Shown here in pieces: positions 36,508 through 46,422 of a stretch of 64,000 bases of DNA. This stretch comes from Alteromonas sp. KUL42 (GTDB taxonomy: Bacteria; Pseudomonadota; Gammaproteobacteria; Enterobacterales; Alteromonadaceae). The DNA lies in assembly GCF_006538325.1 (NCBI RefSeq), contig NZ_BJKK01000005.1, positions 62,001 through 126,000 on the forward strand, written 5' to 3'. The notes beneath the pieces were generated by a model. The model saw only the letters and a program-made list of their open reading frames with translations, ran no database searches and had not been told where the DNA came from. The stretch's first letter is position 1; every line of letters begins with the position of its first letter. The position numbers and the translations under genes are program-made.

Positions 36508-38625
36508 TTAAAATGAATAAGTCACACCCAAGGTTGCTGTTGTACCCAATCCTTTAATATTGTAACCACCATAGGTGTAAGATTGTGCACGTGATGGGTA
36601 GTAGTCACTATTAAAGAGGTTTTCAACCCCCATAAACGCGTTCCAATTTTCAGCAAACTGATATTGCCCGCTCAGGTTAACAATATTGTAGCTTGATATC
36701 GGCCCCTGATCGCCAACATAGTCACCATCAGCATTGGGCGAGAATCGCTTTCGGTCCCCTACATGTAAGTAGCTTACCGTTAAAGATAAGTCGTCATAGG
36801 GCTTCCAATTCACATTGGCTGTTGCTTTAGGAGGGCTAATTTGGCGAGACCCCAAATACACATCTGCTTCAGTGTTTTTGCCTTCTACATAGCTATAGGT
36901 TGCTACTAAACTTAACGTGTCTGAAATACGGTAATCAAGTAGCCCCTCGTAGCCCCAAATCTCTTGCGGTGCGCGTACAGGTTCATAAACCCCTGTTACT
37001 TCGTTGAAGCTATTGGTTGTACCTAATTCTGAGGTACTTCTATAAGCTGCGACTTCAACACGAACTTGGTCAAAAAGTGACGTGAAACCTATTTCGTAGT
37101 TGTCGATGATCGATGCTTCGGTTTGAATTAACCCTATATCATCCACTGTCGCGGCGCGCAGTAAGCGCCCTATATCGGCAATATCAGAACCTTGGGAGTA
37201 ATTGAAAAACGGACTAAATACTTCGCTCCAATTGTACTTAATTGCAATGTTGTACGTTGTAGCGTCATAGTCGATGGTATCCCCTTTAACCTGCAGAGGA
37301 ACGGAGCACTGAGTTTCAGACCGGCACAGCTTCAACGTTTCATAATCATCTACCGACAGGTCAATGCTTTCTCTTCTAACCCCAGCTTTAACAATAATAT
37401 CGTCGTTAATTACCCATTTGGTTTGTAGAAAGCCAGCTAAACTATCCATTTCCATTTCAGGTACCCATACGCGCCCATCCACTAATGGCTGTGAGGTTGT
37501 GTCTTTTAGCGCATCAATACCATAAATAAACGTGGCCTCAACCCCCTCAAAGTCTACCGCTGTATTAAATGTCGCGCGGGCGCCACGCTTTTCTGAGCGA
37601 ATGATTGACTGGCCACCATCATAGCCCTCATCAGGGTTGGCAAGATTTGGTGAAAAGAAGAACACGTTTTCAATATCTTGCGTATAAACGTCCAAGGTCA
37701 TTTCACTATTTGCAAAGATATTGCTGTCGGTATACTTAACGGTAATATTTTCATTTCCGTCTGGGCCCTGAGGTTTTCCGCGCTTTTGTAGCGCTTCAGG
37801 TACGTGAATAGCGTAAGTTTTTACCCCTTCATTAATATCCCCAGGTACATCTGCCAAATCCGTTTTTTGTTGTGAACTAAAGTAGTTATAGCTGAACTGA
37901 AGGCGCTTCTCTTGATCAAAATCGTAGCCTAATTTGGTGAAGTAGTTTTGAGTCTCTGCGTCTGATAATCCATATTGTAAACCTAAAATATCCCCTTCTG
38001 CGTCGCGCTGAACGCCATTTTCTTCGTAGCTTGCCGTAAAGAGATAATCAAAATTTTCTACTTTGCCATTTACTGCGGCAGACACACGCGCCCCAGCTGA
38101 CTCTTCAAGTTTAACGGCGCTAAAACGTGAAGATAAACTTACTTGCCCTTGATGTGTATTTTGCGAAGTGGCTTGTTTTGTAATGTAGTTGATAATACCG
38201 CCTGACGCGCCATTGCCATAAACCGAGGTCGCCCCCTTAATAACTTCTATTCTCGCAAGCGCACTTGGGTCGATGGTTTTCACCCCCAGCGATCCATTTC
38301 GAAGTGGTGTGGATTGCGGCACACCATCAATCATTACCAATGGCGCTCGCCCGCGCAGCGATTGCCCAGTGTTACTAGAACTGCCAGTATCAGGAGCAAG
38401 ACCTGGAACCATTTGTGCTAACAGGCTTTGCAGTTCAGGGTTAACCTTTAAATGGTCTTCAATCTGCTTTCTTGATATTACGGTAATTGACGCTGGTACT
38501 TCGTCGATACTTTCAATAACACGGCTTCCAGACACGATAATGCGTTCTACGTCGTCTTGGGGGCTACTTGCAAGAGAAGGAGCGCTAACCGCAAGGGCAA
38601 TGAGTGATAACTGGGCTTTAAACAT
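36508..38625 (-). CDS. TonB-dependent siderophore receptor, Fur-regulated
   Basis: 705 residues with a signal peptide (LIALAVSAPSLASS), a TonB-box-like segment (VERIIVSGSRV), a plug domain (ASITVISRKQIEDH, GQSLRGRAPLVMIDGVPQ, IEVIKGATSVYGNGASGGIINYIT) and a barrel ending in LGVTYSF. The plug wording is typical of ferric-siderophore receptors. A perfect 19-base Fur box at 38698-38716 lies upstream, and a PepSY membrane protein gene follows on the same strand side. Together they suggest ferric-siderophore uptake. The exact siderophore is unknown. Confidence 0.92.
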   Translation of the reverse strand: MFKAQLSLIALAVSAPSLASSPQDDVERIIVSGSRVIESIDEVPASITVISRKQIEDHLKVNPELQSLLAQMVPGLAPDTGSSSNTGQSLRGRAPLVMIDGVPQSTPLRNGSLGVKTIDPSALARIEVIKGATSVYGNGASGGIINYITKQATSQNTHQGQVSLSSRFSAVKLEESAGARVSAAVNGKVENFDYLFTASYEENGVQRDAEGDILGLQYGLSDAETQNYFTKLGYDFDQEKRLQFSYNYFSSQQKTDLADVPGDINEGVKTYAIHVPEALQKRGKPQGPDGNENITVKYTDSNIFANSEMTLDVYTQDIENVFFFSPNLANPDEGYDGGQSIIRSEKRGARATFNTAVDFEGVEATFIYGIDALKDTTSQPLVDGRVWVPEMEMDSLAGFLQTKWVINDDIIVKAGVRRESIDLSVDDYETLKLCRSETQCSVPLQVKGDTIDYDATTYNIAIKYNWSEVFSPFFNYSQGSDIADIGRLLRAATVDDIGLIQTEASIIDNYEIGFTSLFDQVRVEVAAYRSTSELGTTNSFNEVTGVYEPVRAPQEIWGYEGLLDYRISDTLSLVATYSYVEGKNTEADVYLGSRQISPPKATANVNWKPYDDLSLTVSYLHVGDRKRFSPNADGDYVGDQGPISSYNIVNLSGQYQFAENWNAFMGVENLFNSDYYPSRAQSYTYGGYNIKGLGTTATLGVTYSF

Positions 38626-38697
38626 GAAAACTCTTTTAAGAAATTAAGGTTACGAGAGGCGCGTTATACTAAAGGTGTAGGACATAGATGTAAAGCA

Positions 38698-38716
38698 AAT
38701 GATAATTATTATCATT
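38698..38716 (-). promoter_or_regulatory. Perfect Fur box upstream of the siderophore receptor
   Basis: AATGATAAT and ATTATCATT flank a single T, a perfect 9-1-9 palindrome that closely matches the Fur consensus GATAATGATAATCATTATC. It lies about 75-90 bases upstream of the receptor ATG, where Fur with iron would block transcription. Confidence 0.9.
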
Positions 38717-38753
38717 TTGGTTGTTTTATAAATACGTCGTGGTTGTGAGCTTA

Positions 38754-39824
38754 CTATTTAAAATGCCGCTTTAACCAAAAATAGACACCGGATATTGTGA
38801 AGAATAAAGGTAGCAAAGCGATGAATATCCAAATGAACTCAAGCACTGGGCCGCCAAAGCTGCCTATGTGAAACTTGTATTTAAAGTTCCATACCTGCGT
38901 TGCCACATTGGCTTTAGAGGCATCGTAAAACCCTGTTACTTGTGCTGTTGATGGGTTTGTCCAAACCCAGCTATACGCATGAGACTCACCGGGGTTTTGC
39001 ACCCTAAAACCTATGTGTTCGCCTGCTTTCTTGGGAAAGTAAATGCGAAAAAGCGAAGCATGTGGAAAAACAGAAAGTACATTTCGATAAGATTCATCGA
39101 GAGCTAAAGCATTTAATTCAATGTTACTTGCTAACGCCGCAGGCACCGGCCTGGTCTCTACTTTCGAAAAAGTGAGCGTTTCTACAACCTGCTGCGTGAC
39201 ATTTTTCCAATTGAACGCCATTCCGCTAAACGCAATCAAGATAAGTGGAATAGCCAGATAAACACCTAGCACTGTATGCAGCTGATACATAAGTATACGA
39301 AACTTAGCGCGCCGCTTAATCACCAAACGTTTCAGTCTATTTCTAGGCTTTACCCAAAGGTAAAAACCCACAATCACTTCCAATAAGAGCACCAACGCAC
39401 AAATCGACACCCAATGTCTAAAAGGCTTATCTCCGTCGCTATTTTGATATAAAAGCCACCGATGAATGGCCATTGTAAATCCATAAAACGTACTGTAGTA
39501 ATCGTAGCGATGCACTACTTCGGCCGAATAAGGATTAATGCTTACATACTCGCCATTTCCAAGTTTAACTTGCCACGCCAAATGGGCTTTTGACTCTGGC
39601 ATCAACAGTTCAACCTGTTCGCCAGTCTGCGCTTCTAGAGTAGTCACGATTTGAGAAAAAGGCAGCTTGTCCCCTCTCTTATCAACAGTCCACTTTTCTG
39701 GCTGCACAGCAGTTTGGATATCTTTCGCATAAATCAAAAGCGCACCGGTAATGCTTAAGCATGAGATAAATAAACCAAAGACAAGAGCAAAAAGAAGGTG
39801 AAGCCGTCGTAACCAAAGTTTCAA
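38754..39824 (-). CDS. PepSY-associated membrane protein, probable ferric-siderophore reductase partner
   Basis: 356 residues with four membrane helices (LLFALVFGLFISCLSITGALLIY near the N-terminus, then about 140-160, 185-205 and a C-terminal one) and a periplasmic PepSY-type region between. The pattern KLWLRRLHLLFALVFG and conserved histidines (AIHRWLLY, HTVLGVYLAIPL) match PepSY_TM proteins, which often sit beside TonB siderophore receptors and may reduce ferric iron. Gene order (this gene first, then the receptor) suggests co-regulation. A weaker Fur-like site lies upstream. Confidence 0.85.
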   Translation of the reverse strand: MKLWLRRLHLLFALVFGLFISCLSITGALLIYAKDIQTAVQPEKWTVDKRGDKLPFSQIVTTLEAQTGEQVELLMPESKAHLAWQVKLGNGEYVSINPYSAEVVHRYDYYSTFYGFTMAIHRWLLYQNSDGDKPFRHWVSICALVLLLEVIVGFYLWVKPRNRLKRLVIKRRAKFRILMYQLHTVLGVYLAIPLILIAFSGMAFNWKNVTQQVVETLTFSKVETRPVPAALASNIELNALALDESYRNVLSVFPHASLFRIYFPKKAGEHIGFRVQNPGESHAYSWVWTNPSTAQVTGFYDASKANVATQVWNFKYKFHIGSFGGPVLEFIWIFIALLPLFFTISGVYFWLKRHFK

Positions 39825-39855
39825 AAGTGGCGCTCGTTTCTAACAAAAAACAAAC

Positions 39856-39874
39856 GCGAATAGTAACGATTCTC
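39856..39874 (-). promoter_or_regulatory. Weak Fur-box-like site upstream of the PepSY gene
   Basis: On the minus strand GAGAATCGTTACTATTCGC agrees with the 19-base Fur consensus at about 11 positions. It lies 30-50 bases before the PepSY gene ATG. Location and neighbouring strong Fur box make it plausible, but the match is modest. Confidence 0.4.
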
Positions 39875-39963
39875 AAAAATAGATCAATGGATGATTTTTT
39901 ATTTATGTGAGTGGCAGCAATTTTAAGTCTTTACAAATATCTACAACCCGACACACAAAAACA

Positions 39964-40003
39964 TTGATCTAAATCAAACACCGCATTAAACTTTCAGTAA
40001 TTT
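39964..40003 (+). promoter_or_regulatory. FNR box and -10 of the gbsR-cydAB operon
   Basis: TTGATCTAAATCAA at 39964-39977 is a perfect FNR site (TTGAT, four bases, ATCAA). A -10-like TAATTT at 39998-40003 lies at the distance expected when FNR is centred near -41.5 (class II activation). This would switch on the bd oxidase genes when oxygen falls. Confidence 0.8.
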
Positions 40004-40027
40004 CTGAAACTTCAGCAGGAAACAAAA

Positions 40028-40585
40028 ATGAAGATGACACCACTTATTACCTCAGCAGTTATGCATTTTGGCGAAATGGGTAGCCGTTGGGGATTCAATA
40101 GAACAGTCGGGCAAATTTTGGCGCTTATCGTATTAAACGATGAACCTATTTCAGCGCAAGAAATTGCTGATGCGCTAAATATTTCTCGAGGTAACACCAG
40201 CATGGGCCTTAAGGAATTGCAGTCTTGGCGCTTGGTTAAACAACACCTTGTTCCCGGAGAACGCAAAGACTTTTTCATTCCCGCCGGTGATATTTGGACA
40301 TTGGCCAACCGTGTTTTTGAAGAGCGAAGAAAACGTGAAATAGACCCTACCATGAGTCTATTGCGCGATTTACTGCTCGATGCGCCGGGAAATGATAAAG
40401 AAGCTAGTGCACAACACAAGCTTAATGAGATTCACGATTTGCTTGAGTCAGTAACTGCGTGGTCGGAAGAACTACAAAATTTAGGCCCAGAGAAATTAAA
40501 CACGTTAATGAAACTTGGCTCTGGCGTAGGCCGCATGCTTGATCTGAAAGACAAACTATTACCGGGTAAAAACAGCGTTAACTAG
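40028..40585 (+). CDS. GbsR/MarR-type transcriptional regulator of the bd oxidase operon
   Basis: 185 residues with a winged-helix DNA-binding domain (GQILALIVLNDEPISAQEIADALNISRGNTSMGLKELQSWRLVKQ near 29-73) and a C-terminal helical part (NEIHDLLESVTAWSEEL), the pattern of GbsR-like MarR relatives. AGGA lies 8 bases upstream of the ATG. It is 21 bases ahead of cydA and shares its promoter, so it is likely a local regulator of cydAB. The signal it senses is unknown. Confidence 0.82.
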   Translation: MKMTPLITSAVMHFGEMGSRWGFNRTVGQILALIVLNDEPISAQEIADALNISRGNTSMGLKELQSWRLVKQHLVPGERKDFFIPAGDIWTLANRVFEERRKREIDPTMSLLRDLLLDAPGNDKEASAQHKLNEIHDLLESVTAWSEELQNLGPEKLNTLMKLGSGVGRMLDLKDKLLPGKNSVN

Positions 40586-40606
40586 ACCACCCTTAAGGAG
40601 CCAGCT

Positions 40607-41980
40607 ATGGATGCATTCTTACTGTCGCGATTACAATTTGCGCTTAACATTAGCTTTCACATTCTTTTTCCCACCATCACCATGGCGATGGGGTGGTTTC
40701 TATTCTACTTTAAGCTGCGCTCAAACATTACTGGTCACCCAGTGTGGATGCGCATGTACCGCTTCTGGGTGCGTGTCTTCGCGCTTAGTTTTGCGTTAGG
40801 CGTGGTCAGTGGCGTAACAATGTCCTTTCAATTTGGTACCAATTGGCCTGGATTTATGGAAAAGGTGGGAAATGTAGCCGGCCCACTTTTGGGCTATGAA
40901 GTACTTACCGCCTTTTTTCTAGAAGCTACTTTTCTAGGCATTATGTTATTTGGTATTCGCCGCGTACCTAACTGGTTACATACCGCATCAACGTTAATTG
41001 TCGCTTTAGGTACAACAACATCGGCATTTTGGATATTAGCGCTCAACAGTTGGATGCAAACACCACAAGGCTTTGAGGTAATAGACGGTGTGGTGTATGC
41101 CACGAATTGGAAAGAAATTATTTTTAATCCCTCTTTTCCCTACCGCTTTTTTCACATGATGTTAGCTTCTGGGCTCACTGCGAGCTTTTTGATCGCGGGC
41201 CTCTCTGCATACCGCTTATTGAAAGGCGACGACAAATTAGCCCCTAAACTAGCATTTAAAACCGCAACATACACCGCTGCTATTCTCATCCCGCTGCAAA
41301 TATTTGCAGGTGATATGCACGGCTTAAATACCTTAGAGCATCAGCCTCAAAAAGTAGCGGCGATGGAAGGGTTGTGGGAAACCACAAAAGGCGCTCCATT
41401 GCTTTTATTTGCAATTCCAGATGAAGAAAGTAAAGAGAATCATTTTGAAATTCCCGTTCCTTATGGTGCAAGCCTAATACTCACCCATGAAATGAAAGGC
41501 GAATTAAAGGGGCTAAACGAATTTGAAGGTGAATACCCTCCTGTCGCGCCCGTTTTCTATGGTTTTCGCGTTATGGTAGGCGTAGGCATGTTAATGCTAC
41601 TTGTATCATGGCTTGGCAGTGTGTACTTGTTACGTGGCAAAAAACTCCCTGTTTGGCTAAGCAGAACCTTTGTAGGTATGGCGTTTAGTGGTTGGGTGGC
41701 TACATTGGCAGGATGGTATGTAACTGAAATTGGTCGCCAACCTTATTTGGTTAGCGGTGTACTAAAAACGGCAGATGCCGTAACACAGCTTCCACCAAGT
41801 AACATTGCATTCTCTTTCACACTTTATCTAGTTATCTATGCGGCGTTACTGGTTGCCTATATCCGTACACTGATGTTGATGTGCCGACGTTCGGTAGAAA
41901 TTGAAGAGATCACCGCAGAAGAACGCCAGCAATCTAAGCAAAAACCCCCCCTTTCTTCCACAAATTCAGCCACGGCATAA
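40607..41980 (+). CDS. cydA: Cytochrome bd-type quinol oxidase subunit I (short Q-loop, CioA-like)
   Basis: 457 residues, shorter than E. coli CydA (522). Haem ligands and proton-path residues are visible: His near 18 (LNISFHILF), the Glu pair in YEVLTAFFLEATFLG, His in YRFFHMMLA and the GRQPY motif near 384. The Q loop after MHGLNTLEHQPQKV is short, as in cyanide-insensitive oxidases. It reduces oxygen with quinol and resists respiratory inhibitors. RBS AAGGAG is clear. cydB starts nine bases after the stop. Confidence 0.94.
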   Translation: MDAFLLSRLQFALNISFHILFPTITMAMGWFLFYFKLRSNITGHPVWMRMYRFWVRVFALSFALGVVSGVTMSFQFGTNWPGFMEKVGNVAGPLLGYEVLTAFFLEATFLGIMLFGIRRVPNWLHTASTLIVALGTTTSAFWILALNSWMQTPQGFEVIDGVVYATNWKEIIFNPSFPYRFFHMMLASGLTASFLIAGLSAYRLLKGDDKLAPKLAFKTATYTAAILIPLQIFAGDMHGLNTLEHQPQKVAAMEGLWETTKGAPLLLFAIPDEESKENHFEIPVPYGASLILTHEMKGELKGLNEFEGEYPPVAPVFYGFRVMVGVGMLMLLVSWLGSVYLLRGKKLPVWLSRTFVGMAFSGWVATLAGWYVTEIGRQPYLVSGVLKTADAVTQLPPSNIAFSFTLYLVIYAALLVAYIRTLMLMCRRSVEIEEITAEERQQSKQKPPLSSTNSATA

Positions 41981-41989
41981 GGAGTTATT

Positions 41990-42996
41990 ATGTTTGATAC
42001 CCTCTCTACTGAAATGTTGGGCAATATTTATGTAGGTTTGTTAGGGCTCTCGGTATTGCTCTATGCCATTCTAGACGGCTATGACTTGGGTGTTGGCGTA
42101 CTATTCCCCCCAAGAGAGGAAGACTTTAGAAACGATATGATAGCGTCAATTGGCCCATACTGGGACGCCAACGAAACTTGGTTGGTATTGGCCATTGGCC
42201 TTTTGCTTATTGCTTTCCCGCAAGCACATAGCGCGTTTTTGCAAACCCTTTATATACCTGCCACATTAATGTTGGCTGGCCTGATATTGCGTGGTGTTGC
42301 CTTTGACTTTCGTGCCAAGGTAGCTCAAGTAAAAAACGTAAATGGGATTTGGCCTTCAAGTATGGCTCATTGCTGACTACCTTAGCCCAAGGGTACATGC
42401 TGGGCATTTATGTTACGGGATTGCGCACAGACATGTGGGCACAAGGGTTTGCCTTACTGGCTGCCCTTGGTGTTACCGCAGCTTACGCTTTTATTGGCGC
42501 GTGTTGGCTAATTGTGAAAACGAAAGGCGAACTTCAGCAAAAAGCGTACTATTGGGCACGCAAAGGGCTATTCATTTTAGCCTTGGGAATTGTAGCGGTA
42601 AGTGTGGCTAATCTTGCCTTGCACGATGAGGTAAGTGCACTTTGGTTGTCAGCTCCGTGGGGCTATGTATTATTTGCTATTCCCACCGCGTGCTTTGGGT
42701 TGCTATTACTCTGCGGTGTACTTCTAAAGAAATTGCCTAGCGCAAAAGGCAAAGGTGAATGGCTTCCGTTCTTTATAGCACTATTGGTGTTTTTGTTGTG
42801 CTTTACTGCATTTGCCATTAGCTATTACCCTTTTATCATTCCAGGGAAGATGACAATACTTGAAGCTTTAAGTGATGCAGATTCACTGCGATTCTTACTT
42901 GTAGGTGTTGTTATTGTTGTACCCGTTATTTTGGCCTACACCGCGTTAGTGTACAAAATATTTTCAGGAAAAGCGGAAAAGCTGTCTTATTACTAA
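41990..42996 (+). pseudogene. cydB: Cytochrome bd-type quinol oxidase subunit II, interrupted by a one-base frameshift
   Basis: The frame from the ATG at 41990 encodes YAILDGYDLGVGVLFP and GPYWDANETWLV, standard for CydB, then fails at the A6 run 42331-42336. The rest (KWDLAFKYGSLLTTLAQGYMLGIYVTG to the stop at 42996) is in the next frame. Adding one A gives VAQVKKRKWDLAFKYG, the conserved reading, and a 335-residue protein. A homopolymer sequencing error is the likely explanation. No small CydX or DUF2474 gene follows. Confidence 0.92.
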
Positions 42997-43101
42997 GGCA
43001 GCTGCTCAAATAAAAGCACTAAATATATAGCAGATACCATTTTCAGTGTTTAGATAAACCGGCTTCTTGTTTACTAATTAGATCCTGAGAAGAAAAAATT
43101 G

Positions 43102-43141
43102 AATATTACACATTGACATTAAAGTGTAATATTACTATATT
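43102..43141 (+). promoter_or_regulatory. Strong sigma-70 promoter with overlapping inverted-repeat operator
   Basis: TTGACA (43113-43118), a 17-base spacer and TATATT (43136-43141) form a near-consensus promoter. A perfect inverted repeat, AATATTACAC (43102-43111) and GTGTAATATT (43124-43133), straddles the -35 with one arm in the spacer. A repressor dimer bound there would block polymerase. It drives the 55-residue gene starting at 43178. Confidence 0.82.
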
Positions 43142-43177
43142 TCATTTGGGGTAATTTTATTAAGAAGGAGCCAAAAT

Positions 43178-43345
43178 ATGGAAAATGTTTTTCACTCATT
43201 TTCAAGGTTCTTCAAGCGCGCTCACCCCTATACGGTGGCTCATTATATTGGCCGCAAAAATGCGCAGCGTATCCTCGGATGTAAAATTAAAAAGAAATCC
43301 AAGATATTCGCAGAACAGCACGTTGAAGACCAAAATCATTTATGA
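43178..43345 (+). CDS. Small basic protein of unknown function (55 residues)
   Basis: An ATG at 43178 with AAGGAG seven bases upstream encodes MENVFHSFSRFFKRAHPYTV... ending VEDQNHL. It is rich in Lys and Arg (including KIKKKSK) and His, with an acidic C-terminal end and no membrane segment or signal peptide. I do not recognise a family. A near-consensus promoter with a palindrome before it and a strong terminator five bases after it show a self-contained transcription unit, so the frame is probably real. It may bind nucleic acid or a protein partner. Confidence 0.75.
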   Translation: MENVFHSFSRFFKRAHPYTVAHYIGRKNAQRILGCKIKKKSKIFAEQHVEDQNHL

Positions 43346-43349
43346 TCCT

Positions 43350-43377
43350 TGGGGCCTATTATAGGCCCCATTTTTTT
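43350..43377 (+). terminator. Strong intrinsic terminator after the small gene
   Basis: TGGGGCCTA (43350-43358) pairs with TAGGCCCCA (43362-43370) around TTA, followed by T7. It lies five bases past the stop of the 55-residue gene. Confidence 0.92.
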
Positions 43378-43502
43378 GCACTTCCATTTATTACAGGCAA
43401 GCACAAGGTACTCGCCCTACTTTAACATCCGATGACGATCCATATCCCTTTTTACATAATGAAAATCACATTGGCTAACAAAACACTGAATATAAACTTA
43501 CG

Positions 43503-45098
43503 TTAAACCAGTTTAAAAGTATTTACATTAGCTTGTAATTCTTGCGCTAGCCCTAACAAGTTTTTAGCCTCGTTATTAACGTCATTATTCGCCGACTTTA
43601 CGTTGTCACCTAATAGCTGAAAATCTAGAACGCCCTCTCGCGCCACAGTAACTTGTGCTTTGGCATGTTGAACCAATGATGATGCATCAGTACTTACTTT
43701 CACAAGTGAAAGAATACTCTCCCTTCCTGTATCTAATGTACTCACTAGCTCATTGGCAAGTGCCAACGCGTTATGAGCCTTATCTTTATTCGATGACATG
43801 GTAGACACCGATGTTTTTATCGACTCGACAATGTTCTCTAACATGCTGTTGATCTCAACGGTAGATTGATGAGTGCGAGATGCTAAAGTCCGCACTTCAT
43901 CAGCTACCACTGCAAACCCTCTACCCGACTCCCCAGCCCTTGCCGCTTCAATTGCTGCATTAAGTGCTAACAAGTTTGTTTGATCGGCTATTTCAGCAAT
44001 GGTTGATACAACACTCGACACGTTTTTCCCATCGCTCTGTAAGCGGTCAAGTGAATATGCCGTCTTATCGATGTCGCTTGTTAAATCCGATATCGCTTGC
44101 GCTGTGTTTTCAACCTCATCTCGACCTCGAGCTACTTGCTCTGCACTAGACTGCGCTTCATTGGCTGCGCGTTGTGATAACTGTAAGCTTTGCTCCATTT
44201 CTCCAGAGAGTGTATCCATTATAGACACCAGTTGCTTAATATCGCCTTGGAAGTTGCTAATTGCGCTAGCAGAATGGGTTGTTGCACCGTCAAGGGCCGT
44301 TGACGATTGATTCAACTCGTTTACTGCGGACTGCACCTCTTGCATGCCTTTTAAGAATACCTGAAGCAAACCTTGAACACTTTGCGTAATGGCATTTAGC
44401 TCTGCAAGTTGCTGATTGGGCAAGTGTGTCGCCAAACGGCGAGAACGCGCAAGTGTATTGAGCGTCTGTGACATCACTTCAATCGGATTCGCAATATGTA
44501 ACTTAGATAAAATGTATCCCACTACTGACACCAACAACAGCAAAAAAACTAATGTGAATATTATCCACTTGCTCGCGTTGAGTTCAGAAGAAATCGCCAT
44601 GGTTCTGTCACTGGCGGCCTTCTCAACTCCCCTTCTTAAATCACTTAATGAAGTATTAAGTGCACTGGATGCAGAAGTAATAACAGTGAGATTATCCCTC
44701 GCATTATCCCAACTAACAGAAGATGCTGACATAGTAGATTGAAGCGCAGTAATTGCGGCGAGTAACTTATTGAATTCCTTTTGCGCTGCACTTCCGTTGT
44801 TGCTGGAAAGCGAAGCAAACTGTTGCGAAATTGATTGAGCAATCTGCTTTTTGCGTTTATCAAATTGCTCTGCGCCGAGTGTGGTTCCATACAATGAGTA
44901 TGCTATTAACACTAGCTCTTTGCTGTCACTGTGAATACTGTTGATGGCATTAAGTGAAGGAAGAGTTTGCGAAACATACGTATCCACTAGCCCTTCTACG
45001 CGATCATTATTCTTAGTGAGGATAACTGCACTAAGTACAGCAACAACAATAACCAATGCATAGCCCAGTAAAATTCTTTGTTTGATGGTGTTAAACAT
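43503..45098 (-). CDS. Methyl-accepting chemotaxis protein
   Basis: 531 residues from the ATG at 45098 (GAGGA six bases upstream). There is a first membrane helix at about 9-25, a periplasmic four-helix-bundle-type sensor region of about 150 residues and a second helix near 174-193. A HAMP-like linker ([18 protein letters not shown]) then leads to the signalling hairpin with the tip [38 protein letters not shown]. It should relay a periplasmic signal to CheA. The ligand is unknown. It appears monocistronic. Confidence 0.92.
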   Translation of the reverse strand: MFNTIKQRILLGYALVIVVAVLSAVILTKNNDRVEGLVDTYVSQTLPSLNAINSIHSDSKELVLIAYSLYGTTLGAEQFDKRKKQIAQSISQQFASLSSNNGSAAQKEFNKLLAAITALQSTMSASSVSWDNARDNLTVITSASSALNTSLSDLRRGVEKAASDRTMAISSELNASKWIIFTLVFLLLLVSVVGYILSKLHIANPIEVMSQTLNTLARSRRLATHLPNQQLAELNAITQSVQGLLQVFLKGMQEVQSAVNELNQSSTALDGATTHSASAISNFQGDIKQLVSIMDTLSGEMEQSLQLSQRAANEAQSSAEQVARGRDEVENTAQAISDLTSDIDKTAYSLDRLQSDGKNVSSVVSTIAEIADQTNLLALNAAIEAARAGESGRGFAVVADEVRTLASRTHQSTVEINSMLENIVESIKTSVSTMSSNKDKAHNALALANELVSTLDTGRESILSLVKVSTDASSLVQHAKAQVTVAREGVLDFQLLGDNVKSANNDVNNEAKNLLGLAQELQANVNTFKLV

Positions 45099-45226
45099 GC
45101 ACGTCCTCATTAGTTAAGTTAGTGGGTGCATACTTTTTCCTGCGCCCTTTTATTGCTATTGCTACATTAAAGTAAACTTATCGTACAAAAAGGAGACCGC
45201 TATCATCTTTTTTTCATTTCACAGTT

Positions 45227-46408
45227 TTAGAAAAAAGCTTGAAGGCCTGTCTGCGCTCGACCTAGGATAAGCCCATGTACATCATAGGTTCCTTCATAAG
45301 TATTTACAGTTTCTAAGTTGATCATATGACGCATAACATGAAACTCATCTGAAATACCATTTCCCCCATGCATGTCCCTGGCTTTTCGCGCAATATCTAA
45401 CGCTTTACCACAATTGTTGCGTTTCATTAGTGAGATCATTGCAGGGTCGTAAAGTTTGCTATCAATTAACCTTCCCAATTGCAATGCCCCTTGAAGCCCA
45501 AGGGTAATTTCAGTTTGCATATCGGCAAGTTTTGTCTGAAATAACTGTGTTTGCGCCAAAGGTTTCCCGAATTGATAACGATCTAATCCGTATTGACGAG
45601 CAGCGTGCCAACAAAACTCGGCAGCACCCATTGCCCCCCAGCTAATACCATAACGAGCCATATTCAAACAACTAAATGGCCCTTTTAAACCTGATACTTT
45701 CGGCAACATGTTTTCATCGGGTACAAACACCTTGTCCATCACTATTTCACCCGTGATAGACGCATTCAAAGATAACTTACCTTTGATCTCTGGTGCACTT
45801 AACCCTTGCCACCCCTTCTCTAAAATAAAGCCGCGTATTGCATTGTCTTCATCTGCATTTTTAGCCCACACGACAAACACATCAGCAATCGGCGAATTGG
45901 TGATCCACATTTTCGCTCCTGAGAGATGAAATCCCCCATCGACTTTTTTAGCGCGCGTTTTCATGGATGCAGGGTCTGATCCTGCATCAGGCTCAGTTAG
46001 TCCAAAGCAACCTATGTATTCACCTGTGGCAAGCTTTGGTAAATACTTCTGTTTTTGTTCCTCGCTACCAAATGCGTTTATTGGGTGCATAACCAGTGAT
46101 GACTGCACGCTCATTGCACTTCGATAACCACTATCAACTCGCTCTACCTCACGCGCAATTAGCCCATAAGACACATAGTTCACTCCCGAGCAACCATACC
46201 CATTAATGGTAGCACCCAATAACCCCATCTCACCAAACTGACGCATGATATTAGGATTGAATTGCTTTTGACGGTTGGCCTCAACAATACCCGGCATCAA
46301 GGCAGTCTGACAAAAATCTCTCGCTGAATTACTGATCATTCGCTCTTCATCAGTAAGCTGCTTATCAAGCATTAACATGTCATTCCAATGCGGGTTGGGT
46401 TGGCTCAT
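45227..46408 (-). CDS. gcdH: Glutaryl-CoA dehydrogenase
   Basis: 393 residues of the acyl-CoA dehydrogenase family. Features include [24 protein letters not shown] (flavin contact), [26 protein letters not shown], the [17 protein letters not shown] segment and the catalytic base Glu in [15 protein letters not shown] near 369-375. The wording fits glutaryl-CoA dehydrogenase, the step of lysine and tryptophan breakdown that oxidises and decarboxylates glutaryl-CoA to crotonyl-CoA. An Lrp-type regulator lies just upstream. Confidence 0.88.
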   Translation of the reverse strand: MSQPNPHWNDMLMLDKQLTDEERMISNSARDFCQTALMPGIVEANRQKQFNPNIMRQFGEMGLLGATINGYGCSGVNYVSYGLIAREVERVDSGYRSAMSVQSSLVMHPINAFGSEEQKQKYLPKLATGEYIGCFGLTEPDAGSDPASMKTRAKKVDGGFHLSGAKMWITNSPIADVFVVWAKNADEDNAIRGFILEKGWQGLSAPEIKGKLSLNASITGEIVMDKVFVPDENMLPKVSGLKGPFSCLNMARYGISWGAMGAAEFCWHAARQYGLDRYQFGKPLAQTQLFQTKLADMQTEITLGLQGALQLGRLIDSKLYDPAMISLMKRNNCGKALDIARKARDMHGGNGISDEFHVMRHMINLETVNTYEGTYDVHGLILGRAQTGLQAFF

Positions 46409-46422
46409 TACATATACCTTTC

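Noticed and set aside
36508..38625. Possible cyclic array of repeats in the receptor gene
   Set aside because: The repeated patterns are barrel beta strands of one TonB receptor, not DNA repeats.
43178..43345. CydX/DUF2474 small subunit of the bd oxidase
   Set aside because: The product has no membrane helix, and the gene has its own promoter about 120 bases after cydB.
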